NCBI RefSeq assembly: GCF_042186555.1 | Contig: NC_133329.1 | Span: forward strand, 187,089,206-187,153,205 | Length of the DNA: 64,000 nucleotides | Direction of reading: 5' to 3' | Origin: Aquarana catesbeiana | Taxonomy: Eukaryota; Chordata; Amphibia; Anura; Ranidae | In this document: piece by piece, positions 33,438 to 45,628 of the stretch | Position numbering within the stretch: the first letter of the stretch is position 1 | Layout of the letters: every line of letters begins with the position of its first letter | Made by a program: the position numbers and the translations under genes | The notes under the pieces: model-generated | Database searches by the model: none | Told to the model about the DNA's origin: nothing | The model's input: only the letters and a program-made list of their open reading frames with translations

Positions 33438-34034
33438 CTGAGCCCTTAATAAAGGATTTTTGTTTTGAATTATACTCTCCTATGTGTTTTACTTCAAAAA
33501 TGACAGTTGGTTTGTGAGGATTCAGGTACATTTCAAATATACAATGTGAAATGAACAAGGGACACCAACACCAAACAATCTCCTGGAGTTTAAATAATAC
33601 AAGATATCAATGGTGTTGGGGTAACTTGACACACAAAACACACACAAAAATATTCTGGAGTAAAAATAAAAATAACATTGAACAATGATCAGCCTTGGAA
33701 AAAATCCAAACATTAAAGAAAAAAAAAAAGGCTGAAAATCCAAAAAAAAAAAAAAAAAAAATAATATCAAACTGTCAGATGTGACAACTAATAACAATAT
33801 ATTCAGGGAATCCCACTAAAAAAACACAAATAAAACTTTGTGAGAAGTGTGTATGAATATGAGCAGCAAAACTACTTAATTCTTGTCACATTATAAAGAA
33901 GAAGAGAGTGCGCTGTATTAAACCATTTTTAACATTGCAGCGTGACGAAAGTGCTGTATCCATTGCGAACGCTAAGTTTACCAGAATGAGCTGTCCCGTC
34001 TCGGAATTTCTTCTGAGCATGCGTGGCACTTTGT

Positions 34035-34234
34035 GCGTCGGAACAGGCCACACACGGTCGGAATTGACGCGATCGGATTTTGTTGTCAGAAAATTTTATC
34101 TCCTGCTGTCCAACTTTGTGTGTCGGAAAATCCGATGGAAAATGTCCAATGGAGCCCACACACGGTCGGAATTTCCGACAACACGCTCCGATCTGACAGT
34201 TTCCATCGGAAAATCCGACCGTGTGTACGGGGCA
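34035..34234. repeat. Subterminal repeats, MADF-side end of copy B
   Basis: CACACACGGTCGGAATT occurs twice (near 34050 and 34160) and inverted at the terminus, with intervening CGGAAAATCCGATGG palindromes. Confidence 0.65.
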
Positions 34235-34237
34235 TAA

Positions 34238-34673
34238 TCCATGTCCTTAGTCTGCTTGTCTTCAGCAAAAAGGTTTGGGGGCTTTCTTGTGCATCATCTT
34301 TAGAAGAGGCTTCCTTTTGGGACGACAGCCATGCAGACCAATTTGATGCAGTGTGCGGCATATGGTCTGAGCACTGACGGGCTGACCCCGCCCCTTCAAC
34401 TTCTGCAGCAATGCTGGCAGTTCTCATACATTTATTTCCCAAAGACAACCTCTGGATATGACACTGAGCCTGTGCACTGCACTTCTTTGGTCGACCATGG
34501 CAAGGCCTGTTCTGAGTGGAACCTGTCCTGTTAAACTACTGTATCATCTTGGCCACCATGCTGCAACTCTGTTTCAGGGTCTTGGCAATCTTCCTATAGC
34601 CTAGGCCATCTTTATGTAGAGCAACAATTATTTTTTTCAGATACTCAGAGAGTTCTTTGCCATGAGGTGCCAT
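34238..34673 (-). pseudogene. N-terminal half of Tc1 transposase
   Basis: Begins MAPHGKELSEYLKKIIVALH at 34673 (minus) with the first helix-turn-helix (GYRKIAKTLKQSCSMVAKMI). A stop follows, then shifted-frame sequence corresponding to the second DNA-binding half and the start of the catalytic domain, up to the Harbinger B insertion point at 34237. Confidence 0.85.
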
Positions 34674-35113
34674 GTTGAACTTCCAGTGACCAGTATGAGA
34701 GAATGAGAGCGATAACACCAAATTTAACACACCTGCTCCCCATTCACACCTGAGACCTTGTAACACCAACAAGTCACATGACACCGGGGAGGGAAAATGG
34801 CTAATTGGGCCAAATTTGGACATTTTCACTTAGGGGTGTACTCACTTTTTTGCCAGCGGTTTAGACATTAATTGCTGTGTGTTGAGTTATTTTGAGGGGA
34901 CAGCAAATTTACATTGTTATACAAGCTGTACACTCACTACTTTACATTGTAGCAAAGTGTAAATTCTTCAGTGTTCTCACATAAAAAGATATAATAAAAT
35001 ATTTACAAAAATGTGAGGGGTGTACTCACTTTTGTGAGATACTGTATATCCTTATAGATAACCACTATGGCAGTAGTTTAGAAAGGACGAGAGTGGGTTT
35101 ACATCCACTTTAA

Positions 35114-36612
35114 TGTTGGGAGGCACGCAAACATTTGCTGACTCATTACCCACGTTTCCCAGCATGCTGTCTGCCCCTTTCTTCTGAAAAAACAATTAGC
35201 CATGATACCCCCCTCAAAGACATAACTTAACTGCCTCAAAGTCTCCCCCTCTGATGACAGCACATCATGGTGACCCAAAAGCCTTTCTTGCCCTCCCTAA
35301 GGTTCCATTTACTTATTGTGGACACTGTACCATCAAGGTTCGCCAACAGACCCACTCGACGAAAGAAACTCAAGCTCCTCAAACACTGCTTCACAACCAT
35401 ATATATGCGAGTACCCATTACCCCCTTGTCCAAGGCATTTACCAGGAGACATCTTTAGGCCTTAACCATGTTTTATTTAACATCAGTGTTAAAATAACAA
35501 TAACTGATTCATATGGCTTGCATAATGCTGCGTTAAACGTGAAAGCTATCTGAACCACTTATACAATGACACCTTCTGTTGTTATGGTTGATTAAGATGT
35601 CTTACAGCAATCCCTCTGATGGAAACAATATTGGGGGGTTTTGTTTTTTCTCCTCTTGCATCAGTTCACCCTTGTTTCATTAACTATACCCAACTGAAGG
35701 GCCTTTCCTAGATCTCATACCCCCCTTATTTGGGACAATCCGCTGGATTTCAATGGATCCCTGTAAGACATATCTAAGCAACCCCTGTGCAAACATTAAT
35801 CAACACTCCCCTTAGCAAAAGATGCAGGTAGACACAGAATATCACAAAGTGCACCATCTCAGAACATGCTACATGCTTTGCACTGAATGAGTTACATATC
35901 CCGCTCCTCACAAGGTAGAATGCCTCCCCCGGTTAAGAGGGATGAGCGGATCTGCATAACGGAGCTGTTATCACCCAACTTTTCCCACAACCTCCTATTA
36001 AGGGCTCAATGATATATCCAAGCTTCTAAGCGCAGGCCATCTAGCGTGGACACCTAAGCCATCCTTGCAACTGCTCTGTCCAGTGGATTGTGACTTACGA
36101 TACTATTCCGCTTTGATTGGCCCTGGGCTTATGGAATCACTATGTGATCACATGATCACAATGTCTACAAAGCTGTTATGAATGAATCTCATTTATAAAA
36201 GTTTTCCTTCCTATACTAGTGAGTTGTGATTGGCCAACAGCTATCATATGTTACCTGGGTCTATCACAGCACCCTGCACCACGTGATTAGCTTTAGCCAA
36301 ACACAGATCAGTAATAATGACGGCTGTCATGAATGAAATGCATGCATGACAGTTAAAATTTTTGCTGGTACAAAGATGTTCATTGTATTACCAATCAAAA
36401 TGTTAACATAAAAAAAATGGACTCCCCCACCCAGAGTAGTGCAGTGTTACTATGGTGACATTGAACTACTCAGGTGAAAGGGATGATTTATGTTTCATAC
36501 ATTTTTGTACACACATTTTTCCTTTTTACCATACTGTCCCCAGTCAGTGTTCCTTATCCCGCCACAACAGTCATATGTAGATGCATATGAACATAGTTAA
36601 TTAGCTTGGGCT
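35114..36612. other. Unannotated sequence
   Basis: No coding region, inverted ends or recognisable repeat. Composition is ordinary; could be unique host sequence. Confidence 0.4.
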
Positions 36613-36614
36613 AT

Positions 36615-36962
36615 GGGCTGGCTCACACCACAAAACCACACTTCAGATCCGTTCCAGATTTATTTCTGCATTCGTGTTTTTAATGTGTTTTGATGCATTT
36701 CCAGATGCTTTTTTCTTCTTTTTTCCAGTTTTTTATTTCCACTGTACTGGGATCTGGTGCATTTTTGATGAGTTTTACCATGTTCCAGTACAGTCCAGTG
36801 CAGGAAAAATGCAGCATGTTCTACTTTTTTTCTGGAACTTGAACACCCTGGAACTCACCATACTGGTGTGAACTATGCTATTGAAAACCAAATAACCTAC
36901 TTTCCATGCATTTTGATGCAGAAAAAAAATGCACAGAACTGCATGTGGTGTGAACTGGCTCT
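36615..36962. mobile_element. Small inverted-repeat element
   Basis: Left GGCTGGCTCACACCACAAAA mirrors right CATGTGGTGTGAACTGGCTC. Related to the half element at 4672-4850. Target duplication not clear. Confidence 0.55.
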
Positions 36963-38107
36963 TAAGGCACACTACAGCAGCTGCACAAAATAATAATAAT
37001 AATTAATCCTATGAGCCTCCGCTGATTTCTAGACAAAAAAAAATATAAACTCAAAACTAAATAATAAAAAAAACACCCTGATGAAGATAAGCAATACCCC
37101 TTATATCGACACGCGCTGGGGAAGGGGACAGGACGGAACGCTAGACAGAGGACTTGCCGGGAACGATTAATACACCACCCCTTTATCGGTCGCCTTATCT
37201 TGCCTATTTTGACTATTATGGAGTGGCGCCCTGTAGCGCCATGAAATTGTGAGTACTCAGTGTGGGTTTTTAATGCGGTTTTAATAAATGTTTTTATATA
37301 CTGCATCATAAAGTCCTTTCTCTGTTAATAACCAAGGTAAAACTGGCACCCCTTTGATGTACAGAGGCACAAGTGATACCAACCCAGGATCCTGATTATT
37401 CTCTGAACCCTTTTGTTGTTCCAAGGCGTGTTTTGACCAAGCCTAACAGCAAGGTCACACGCCCTAAGGTGAGCGGCTATCACCTAGGGGAGAGCACCTG
37501 TATGTGGTTACAACACTTCACCTTTTGCATTTTCGTTTGAAAATCGCACAAAACATTGCAGCAGTTAATCGCATGGATGAAATTTTGAACGTTTAGTGAT
37601 TGTTATTTGCACTAGTACACTGTAGCACTTTATCTTTGACTATATGTCCATTCATATACTCAATGGGATGTATATTTAATATTGCACAAAATTTTGCAGC
37701 ATTTAATCGCATGGATGAATTTTGAACGTTTATTAATTATTATTTGAATATTGCACTAGCACGTTGTAGCACTTTATCTTTGAGCATATGTTCAGCTATA
37801 TATATTCATTATGATGCATATATAATATTAATTTCATTAAAAAAAATTTTTGGATGCCATATGCTACATTTTAGTATATGCACAGCATCATTTTATTAGC
37901 AAGATTGCATGTATTGCACTTCTACGTTATATAAACATACACATTTACATTTTTGATAGTGCAGCGTATATATAAATTCTGACTACAGCAGCTGCAGGCA
38001 GCTGAAAATGAGTAAACTAAATTAAGTGGGGAAGAAGAAATTTCTGCTATGGTAAGAGAGATGTGGTTAAAGTATGTTTTAATATAATGTTGCAAGACAT
38101 ATTGTAT
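36963..38107. other. Unannotated, with a two-copy tandem repeat
   Basis: A unit of about 137 bp starting GCACAAAACATTGCAGCA with TTAATCGCATGGATGAA is repeated twice at about 37545-37830. No protein motif is seen in the rest. Confidence 0.45.
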
Positions 38108-38250
38108 CCCACCTACACCAGCCACAGCTTTTTGCACCACGTGCATGTTTGGAAAACACACAGTACTCTGATTTCATGGTTGGGATTTGAACCCATGACA
38201 CTAGTGCTGCTAGACAGAAGTGCTAACCACTAAACCACTGTGCTATCCAT
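38108..38250 (-). repeat. tRNA-derived SINE fragment
   Basis: On the minus strand: TAGTGGTTAGCACTTCTG (A-box-like), then GGGTTCAAATCCC (B box), followed by non-tRNA sequence. This is the layout of a tRNA-headed SINE; it lacks the arms of a real tRNA gene. Confidence 0.6.
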
Positions 38251-38692
38251 AGCATATGTAACTAGAATATATAGTAGTGCCATGTTTCAAGAATTAGGAA
38301 AATATAGAAGTAGATATTCTAATAAAATTCAAATTGAGAAATTACATTTTTTTTGTCATATACTAGAGATATAACTATACATTTTATAGATATATTTAAC
38401 ATTAGAAAAAAGTATTCATTACTCTGTAACATTAATTTAAAAATGCATTAGTTTACATAACATGTAAAAAAAACACTACAAAGCAGGAAAGAAAATGAAT
38501 ATCTTTACTATCAACCACATTTGCCAATTGTTTCTTTTTACACACAAACGAGATCTTGGCTAAATTCTGCAGTCCTATGCTCTCTAGGGATCATGTTTAC
38601 AATTTTCTAATAAAAGTGACTATCCTGACTTGACATTTTCTAATAGGCATTCACCTAATTGATGGTGCTTCTCTGTTCTCCACAATGAAGTC
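38251..38692. other. Unannotated AT-rich sequence
   Basis: Nothing recognised up to the TTA target copy (38693-38695) of Harbinger D. Confidence 0.4.
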
Positions 38693-39454
38693 TTATGCCC
38701 CGTACAGACGATCGGAAACTCCGCCAGCAAAAGTCCGATGAGAGCTTTTGGTTGGAAAATGCGACCGTGTGTATGCTCCATCAGACTTTTGCTGGCGGAA
38801 TTCCTGCCAGCAAAAGATTGAGAGCAGGTTCTCTATTTTTCAGTCGTAAAAAGTTCCTATCCAAAAATGCGTTCGTCTGTATGCAATTCGGACGTGCAAA
38901 AAATCACGCATGCTCAGAATCAAGTACGAGACGGAAGCGCTCGGTCTGGTAAAACTAGCGTTCGTAATGGAGATAGCACATTCGTCACGCTGGAAATGTT
39001 TTGATCTTTTAATACAGCGCATTTTTTTGTTCTTTCAGAATGCTAGAAGAATGAAGTTGTTTTGCTGCTCATATTCATACAGAGTTCTGACAAACTTATT
39101 TCTTTATTATTTCTCGTGATCTCCAGAATAATCTTTTTTGTTTTTAAAGCAGATCTCCATAATAATGATTAGAATTATTTTTTATAGTAATTTTTTTTTT
39201 TTAATCAAGAACTCCTTTTTTTTTATTATTTTTAAATTATTTTCTAGTGATCTCCATATTTTTTTTTTTTTTTTGTGTGTCAAGTTTCCACAACAACATT
39301 ATTATCTTGTATTTTTTAACCTCAAGGAGGTTGGTTGGTGCCCCTTGTTAATTTTTGAAATGTACCTGCCTACTCACAAACAAACTGTCCTATTTGAAGA
39401 AAAACACACAGGCAAGTATTTTCATATAAAAAAATCTCCATTTATTCTGGCTCA

Positions 39455-39760
39455 TAACAAAATAAAGAGGAAGGCAAAGCTGGAGAAACTGCATGAATTT
39501 GCGAAGCCTTTGTACCCCAGGGCACACATCAACTCTTTGTAACTAAAAATTGGTAGCCTGAGAAGACCATATAATAGGGAGCACAATCTGGTCCAGGACT
39601 CCCAGAGATCAGGAACAGCAGCAGATGACATATATGTCCCCAGGCTGTGGTACTACAACAGCCCGTGTCTTCTGTCAGACCAGACTGAACCCAGGCCATC
39701 ACTTTCTTGTCTTCTTTGCAGCCTTCCCTCCACACTTCCCTGCAGCCTTCCCTGCAGCCT
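39455..39760 (+). pseudogene. Inverted partial duplicate of the MADF exon (copy D)
   Basis: Plus-strand relic with IKRKAKLEKLHEFAKP, KIGSLRRPY and DDIYVPRLWYYNSPCLLSDQ, containing a stop, overlapping the antisense 3' end of the MADF gene (stop at 39699). Its presence in this divergent copy dates the duplication before the copies split. Confidence 0.8.
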
Positions 39761-40932
39761 TCCTTGGACACTGTGGCTCTGGAGGTGGACTTGTGGCAGG
39801 AGGAGGAGGAGGATGGGCGAGAGCACGTAAGTGCTTGTTATCAGTCATCTGGCCCCTCAACCCCTTGTGAAGGGCCTGAAAAATAATTTGCTCACAGATG
39901 AGGCATTGGCCCTCCTCCATTTGCTGCAATTTTGCAGCTACATAGCAGCCATAGGCCTCTTCAGCATTGGGGGGTGTTTTCAGGGCCGCATTAGTGTCCT
40001 TAATGAGGCCCGGTGCTGCCTCCTCCATGTTATTCCCCTTCCTGGCCCTTTTTGTTGTAAGGAGGAGGGGAAGCACCTGGGATTGGGTGAGGCTACTGGG
40101 CCTGGCCACCTCCTGGCTGACACTTACCCCACCTCCTGGCTGACACCCCCACCACCTGGCTGACACTTACCCCCACTTCCTCCTGTCTGCCACATTCCAG
40201 AGTCTCGCCCTGGCTGAAGTCTTCCTGTGTATGAAAAAGGGACATAGTTTTAGTTTTTGGTTCATCAATCACACACAATTTTCAGCTCACGACTGTTGCA
40301 AATTGAATGTTAATAAATAGAAAAGACTATCTTTCTGAGCCCAGCATTTTTCATTCTTGTCACAATCATTTTTGTCCCCTACTGTCTATTGATATGTAAA
40401 ACACTTTTTGGTAAATCATTCATTTTTTATCAATAACAACATCTAGTTAACAACAATAATTTTTGGACAAAACATATGTTAAAAAATACTATACCTGGCT
40501 CCAGCTTTGCTCCTCAGCTTCTTCCAGGATGGAAGGCCCAGATTGGTCCTCGGAAGCCTCAGCTGGGGTTGAGGGAAGGGAGGATGGAAGTGTAGAAAGT
40601 AATTCCCAGGCTTCAATCTGGTCTTCCAGAAACTGCATCCTGTTGTAGTACCACAGACTGGGTACATACACATCCTTTGCTGCTGCTGCTGATTTCATGG
40701 AAGCCTGGACCTTATTAACCTCCTTCCTATACGTGCTTCTCAAGCTACCAATTTTCTTCTCCACAAACTCGATCTCTGCGTCAGGGACCGTGTCTTCACA
40801 AATTGCAGCAGTTTCTCCAGCAATGCCTTCCTAGCTGGTTTATTTCGATATAAGAGGTTTTTAACCTCCCACAAATTTCTCATATCCCTGTATCTGTCTA
40901 TGAACTGGTCCATGAATTCCGGGTTGTTTCAT
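39699..40932 (-). pseudogene. MADF-domain gene of Harbinger copy D, broken
   Basis: Exon 1 (about 40932 to 40497) starts out of frame, then the MADF domain is recognisable (KIGSLRSTYRKE, KDVYVPSLWYYNRMQFLEDQ). Exon 2 runs from about 40226 to 39699 with further frame changes near 40130-40160, then EEAYGCYVAAKLQQMEEGQ, a proline run and the basic tail KAAGKCGGKAAKKTRK. The tail is again encoded opposite the relic's Ser/Pro region, here lengthened by a short internal repeat. Confidence 0.8.
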
Positions 40933-41059
40933 ATTTGCTGTAAGACAAAACACAAAACAAAAACACTAATAGGCTAAACTCTCCTAATCTTATCCCAATA
41001 TAGGCCTCAATCTTGAATCAGTATAGGCCACTGATGTCCCAAGTTAAAATGTTACCTTC

Positions 41060-41210
41060 GTTAGAACGATCGGCACTTCCTCCACTCACAGATGGTACAT
41101 ACCATACATGCGTGTTAGCTTTATATACACTGCGCATGCGTGAAACTCCGCCTGATGTTCTTTCTAGAATATTCCACGCCCCCTCTCTTTCTTTGCAGTG
41201 GGAGAGGAAC
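41060..41210. promoter_or_regulatory. Shared divergent promoter, copy D
   Basis: Keeps TTTATATACAC next to TGCGCATGCG (41131-41140), the same pair as in copies A and B. Confidence 0.5.
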
Positions 41211-42498
41211 ATGGCGGAGACACAGCATGTGCGTAATAGCAGTAACAAGGAGGAAATCCCCGGAGCCAGAAATGTCACAATCCCGCAGGAGATTTAAAGC
41301 CTCAAATATGGCCTTTGGAGAGATGGTGGAGATGGTGGACATCTTGAAGAGGGCCGACTATGACAGGAAGTATGGACCTTACCTAAACCCAAATGTGAGA
41401 AAGGCCAAGATCATGTCTAAAGTTGTGAAGAGTCTGCACAGGACTTTTGGGGTACGACGATCCAAGGAGCAATTGAGGAAACGCTGGTCAGACCTGAAGT
41501 TGAGGGAGCAGGATCAGTACAGAAGGATCAAGAAAGTGCTTCTAAAAAGTACTTGTCGTGTGTTCCTATTATTATTATTACTTGCATGCTGCTTCATGTG
41601 CTTTTCTTTACTGTTGTACAGTTTTAAATGGCTACTTTCATGTGCGTGGACACAGTAATCGGTCGTAGGAAACATCGTTCATTTGCCAACTAAATACAAT
41701 GTTTTGGGCAGATACAGGTTAACTACATTTGGTCATGCTAATTTGTATTAAAAGAAGTTTAGGACATTGTTGTCAAGATGTGTTTGAAACTAGAAAGAAT
41801 TTCAAACTTGATTCAGTGTAATGTAAGGAGAGGACACTCAGCAGCTTTTTACACATCTGGACTCAGGAGCACTAGTGATGGACACCAGAACAAACTTAAT
41901 AGGGTGTCCCACACAGGTACTCCAATGGATACTTGGGGTGTCCCCATGTGTGAAACTTGTCCAATAGGTAAGTATTCCAGCTTTGGTAAGGGAAAAAAAT
42001 CATGTCTTCAGCTTGGAAGTCTGCCAAAACAGACAATTGTACGACACTTCATAGCAATGTTTCATATTCCTATTTCTGGCCTCAAATATCTGTGTGCTAA
42101 GCATACCTTTTGTTTCATTCTCATAGGGGAGAAAAGACTCGGGACGTCTGAGGACACCAGGAACCCCGCACCTCCAAAAGAAGGGGAACAGAGGACACCA
42201 CAACCTCAGGAAGTGGAGGAAGGAGAGGTGGAAGAAGTGGTTAAAATTGTCACCACAACAGGTCAGTGTCTGACACCACAAATTCAGGTAATAGAGGTAT
42301 GCCTGCATATTTATAATACATGGTGTATATTTTTTCTTTTAGATGATGTGCATGTTGTGGAAGAACAATCTCCTCATTTCACCAGTGACAGTGCATAAAG
42401 ACTAATCCGGGACATAATGTGGTGTAGTCGGGATTTAGACATCATAAAGCAAAAAACAAAAACTGAAGAACATGATTGATGTACTAGGAAGAATCTAA
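41211..42498 (+). pseudogene. Myb/SANT-like gene of Harbinger copy D, broken
   Basis: The ATG at 41211 opens only to a stop near 41297, because of a frameshift in the acidic stretch. The DNA-binding domain is intact in another frame (FGEMVEMVDILKRADYDRKY, FGVRRSKEQLRKRWSDLK). Exon 2 (42127-42261) is recognisable. Exon 3 (from 42343) has a premature TAA and small deletions before the conserved end at 42498. Confidence 0.8.
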
Positions 42499-42566
42499 AT
42501 AACCACAAAATTACACCATTTTATATTTTTTTGTACCAAGTTTTCAAAAATGTTGACGCATTTTAA

Positions 42567-42776
42567 AAGCCAAATTTTGAAGATGCACACAGTGTGTCAA
42601 CATGTGCAACCCCTTCCTCACAACTCAAGTAGGTGAGAGGAAGTGGTTGCAACCCCAAAACATGTCCATCGATCCCCCATGATGGGAGCTAGCACATGTT
42701 GACATTAGGCATGGGATCAGGAGGGAAATCCCCAGTTTGACTCCCAAATTGTGTGTATCTTCAGAATTTGGCTTTT
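42567..42776. repeat. Palindrome, copy D (one arm partly deleted)
   Basis: Same element as at 19303-19520; the left arm lacks part of the inner sequence, but the outer arm AGATGCACACAGTGTG and the right arm remain. Confidence 0.65.
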
Positions 42777-43221
42777 ACAGGGGTGACATCACCCCATATG
42801 ATGAAGGCAAGATCAACACATTTTTGACACTATAATGTCTGATATTGCCTTCAGTTTTTCAATGTTGAACTTTGTAAGTTCCTGAGTTGTGTATGTTATG
42901 TTTTGAAACATGCCTGTTTATGTACAAGAAAAAACATTTTCAAGGTAAAACTTTATAAAACCTAGATGTTGGTGTTTTTTTGCCCAAAAATGTGCATGTG
43001 CACAGAGTAAAAGGTTTTATACTCAACAATGTGTGGCTTCTTCTTTCAATGCTCATTACTAGTTTTTGTATTAAGTTGGTGTTTACAGTGACAATGGGTG
43101 TCATTTACTAATGGAAAAACCACTTGGCACTACAAGTGCACTAGGAGAACCTAGGAGACAGCTAAAAGAAACACAAGCAGTAAATAAAAATCAAGATTTT
43201 ATCAGATAAAATAGAAAATAT

Positions 43222-45309
43222 TTACAAATTTGCTGGCATAGCAATGGCCCCCCTACCCATAAAATAATCTACATATTTTTGACGCACTTCACGTGCGCTT
43301 TGGGGGGGCAAGCCAGGACAGCCAGCTTACAGAGCCGTCAGTGTAGTCTCATGAAGTCCGGCCTCAGGCTCAACTGAGGCAACATAATTCGGAGCATTTC
43401 TCTTTAAAAAGTTTAAGTATGCAGCATGCTAGAACTATGTGGTTCAGTTTGTACTCAGCCATATTAATTGCCGTAAGAAATAGGCGGAACCGGCTGGCCA
43501 TTAACCCAAAGGCATTCTCCATGATTCTTCTGGCTCTGGCCAGCCGATAATTAAAAACCCTCTTCTCCAGGGTGAGGGTCCTCTGGGGGAATGGCCCTTT
43601 CAGGTGATCACCCAGACCAAATGTTGAAACAGAATCCCCTGGTGGCAGACTTTTTAGGCACAAAGGTTCTAAAAAATTCTAATATAAAAAAGTATTTATT
43701 AAAGTATGAAAAATACAAAACATATAATAAAAAGCACATATGAAGTGAACATTACAGTGTTGTCATCCAAAACAGAATACAAATAATAGGCTAATGTTTC
43801 TTGGGTACTTTTACTTTTTTATATTCAAATTTTTTAGAACCTTTGTGCCTAAAAAGTCCGCCACCAGAGGATTCTGTTTTAATTTTTGTAACACTAGATG
43901 TGGCACAACCATCTGCCCAATAACAACCGACTTACTTTTGTAATCCAGACCAAATGCTTCATCAGCGATAAAAAGAAATGGGAGCCCTTCAACGTTCTCT
44001 TCCACAGGTGGCAATCCCAAGCCGCCACTCTGGAGACATCGGTAGAACCATCCGACATCCAGCCATTCTTCCCCACGTCCACATATAAAAATTCATATGT
44101 CGCCGAGACCACCGCCATCAACATGATACTATTGAAACCCTTATAATTAAAATAGTATGACCCCAAGTGGGGTGGTGGGACGATGTGGACATGTTTCCCA
44201 TCGATTGCCCCTCCGCAGTTAGGAAAGTCCCAACGCTCAGCAAACTGGGAGGCCACAGTCTGCCATTCCTGTGGCGTTGAAGGAAAGTGTGTAGTCAAAA
44301 AAGAAACAAAAAAAATAGTACTTTTGCACATAACATTGCAAGCAGATTAGACACAAACATTCTTGTCCAACATCAGTATAACATTTATTTTAAGGAGTAT
44401 TCAAAGACAAAAATATAAGGTCCACTTATCAGATTCCTCACCCCCTCTGATGGCCCATTGGAAACATTTTAGGGGTGGGAGGGTTATAAATGAGTTTAGG
44501 ACCCCAAAAAAAGCCCCTGGCACTCTGCCTGAATTTAAGGACAATAGCATTTGGACACATTTAAGGGTGTTTTTAGGGTAAAGCACTACAATGGAGCTGA
44601 CAAAATACTTTGTTAAATGACTAAGCTAGGTGTGTATGGGCCCAGGATAGCATGCTGGGGAGGTTAGTGAAGGCAAATATGCATGTAGTCCAAAAAAGGA
44701 GCATTAAAAGCTTAAAGCATGCATGAGGATAAAGAGGACATTTACAGCATATTACAATCATGGTAATTAGGGAATGATGAAAGAAATACAAAACATTAGC
44801 ATACATTAAATACATAGAATGTGATGTTAAAGGAGAAAACTTACCCTAATATAGTCCTTCTGCAGGACCTGAATGATGGCAGAACAGATCTCTGGAATAA
44901 TTAACCCCAGAGCCTGGGGGGAGATGCCTGTCGAGAACTTGAGGTCCTGCAGACTTCTCCCTGTCGCCAAGTACCGCAACGTGGCGACTGGCCTCTGCTC
45001 GGGAGTGATGGATTGCCGCATGCAGGTGTCCTGCATCGAAATATAAGCAAATATAAGTAATATAAGCAAAGCCAACAGACGGTGAAAAATGGGGTCCGTG
45101 ATCCCGAGAAATTTCCTGAAATCATCAGGGTTATTCTCCTGGATCCCCTGCAGCAAAGGCATATGAGAGAATTGGTCACGCTGGAGCAACCAATTCTTGG
45201 TCCATGAACCTCCCCACCCTGTTCATGGACTGGACTTGGGTCAAAGCAAGAACCCAACACCAAGCCCCCGCATAGCACAAACTCTACGACGAGTACGTAA
45301 CCGCAACAT
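43222..45309 (-). pseudogene. Harbinger transposase of copy D, broken
   Basis: Exon 1 (45309 to about 44847) has frameshifts near 45250 and 45210, then readable sequence from QRDQFSHMPLL to FSTGISPQALGLIIPE. Exon 2 (from about 44281) contains GGAIDGKHVHIVPPP and YVDVGKNGWMSDG (R changed to W), a deletion before FYR, the insertion at 43624-43956, then NYRLARARRIMENAFGLMAS with the catalytic Glu. It ends with a conserved Met-Pro-Ala-Asn-Leu stop at 43222. Confidence 0.85.
43624..43944. mobile_element. 321-bp insertion in copy D transposase
   Basis: A 12-bp direct repeat CCAGACCAAATG flanks it (43612-43623, 43945-43956). Inverted arms of about 50-60 bp contain TTTTTAGGCACAAAGGTTC; one side has an extra 60 bp beyond the arm. 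Type not recognised. Confidence 0.6.
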
Positions 45310-45628
45310 GGCTTCAAAACGGTCGGCTGGTCAGAACAAACTAACAGAAGGCACTGAAAAACAGATAAAAACTGACTACACGCACTGAAAAACACATACA
45401 AACCCACAAGCACAAACTGAAGAGCAGTAACGGACTGAAAAGCATGAGGCTGAAAAGCGCAAATCGTCTCTCATCAAACTTCTACTAAGACAAGATAACA
45501 TGAGATTAGCAGAAGGAGCCCAAAGGTTGTCGCACTGGGTATTGAACTTCCGTTTTCTAGTCCCGGAATTCCGTCAGAAAAACCATCCAAGGCTTTTCTA
45601 AAATTTCGATTGTGTGTACGCAGCATTA

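Larger units (their letters stand above)
27013..34234 (+). mobile_element. PIF/Harbinger element, copy B
   Basis: Complete ends: TAGGGCGTACACACGGTCGG on the left and CCGACCGTGTGTACGGGGCA on the right, with TAA on both sides (27010-27012, 34235-34237). It has the same gene order as copy A in plus orientation. It sits inside the Tc1 element, whose sequence resumes at TCCATGTCCTTAGTCTGC. The transposase and MADF genes are broken; the Myb gene is open. Confidence 0.92.
25653..35044 (-). mobile_element. Tc1-like transposon split by Harbinger copy B
   Basis: Inverted ends CAGTATCTCACAAAAGTGAG and its complement, with TA on both sides (25651-25652, 35045-35046). Comparison with 3073-3679 confirms a TA target in GCATGTAGATCC. 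The transposase lies on the minus strand in two pieces. This is the well-known vertebrate Tc1 family with AAAAGTGAGTACACCCC ends. Confidence 0.88.
25094..35109. mobile_element. TTAA-flanked small element split by Tc1 and Harbinger B
   Basis: The left part 25094-25650 and right part 35047-35109 together match the uninterrupted element at 3073-3679. TTAA flanks both ends (25090-25093, 35110-35113). Everything between is a later insertion. Confidence 0.8.
38696..45625 (-). mobile_element. PIF/Harbinger element, copy D (old, divergent)
   Basis: Ends TGCCCCGTACAGACGATCGG and CGATTGTGTGTACGCAGCA flanked by TTA on both sides (38693-38695, 45626-45628). The order and orientation match copy A, but every gene is damaged and the terminal repeats have drifted, so it is an older insertion or a sister subfamily. 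Its flanks at 45629 onward are a Tc1 remnant. Confidence 0.85.

Noticed and set aside
33908..34237. 109-codon open frame at the end of Harbinger B, similar to ones at 15410-15730 and 60070-60351
   Set aside because: It is a translation of subterminal repeats; it appears in several frames and lacks splice or start conservation.
38168..38248. Possible tRNA gene
   Set aside because: A and B box-like sequences are present, but no paired acceptor arm or anticodon stem; fits a SINE head.
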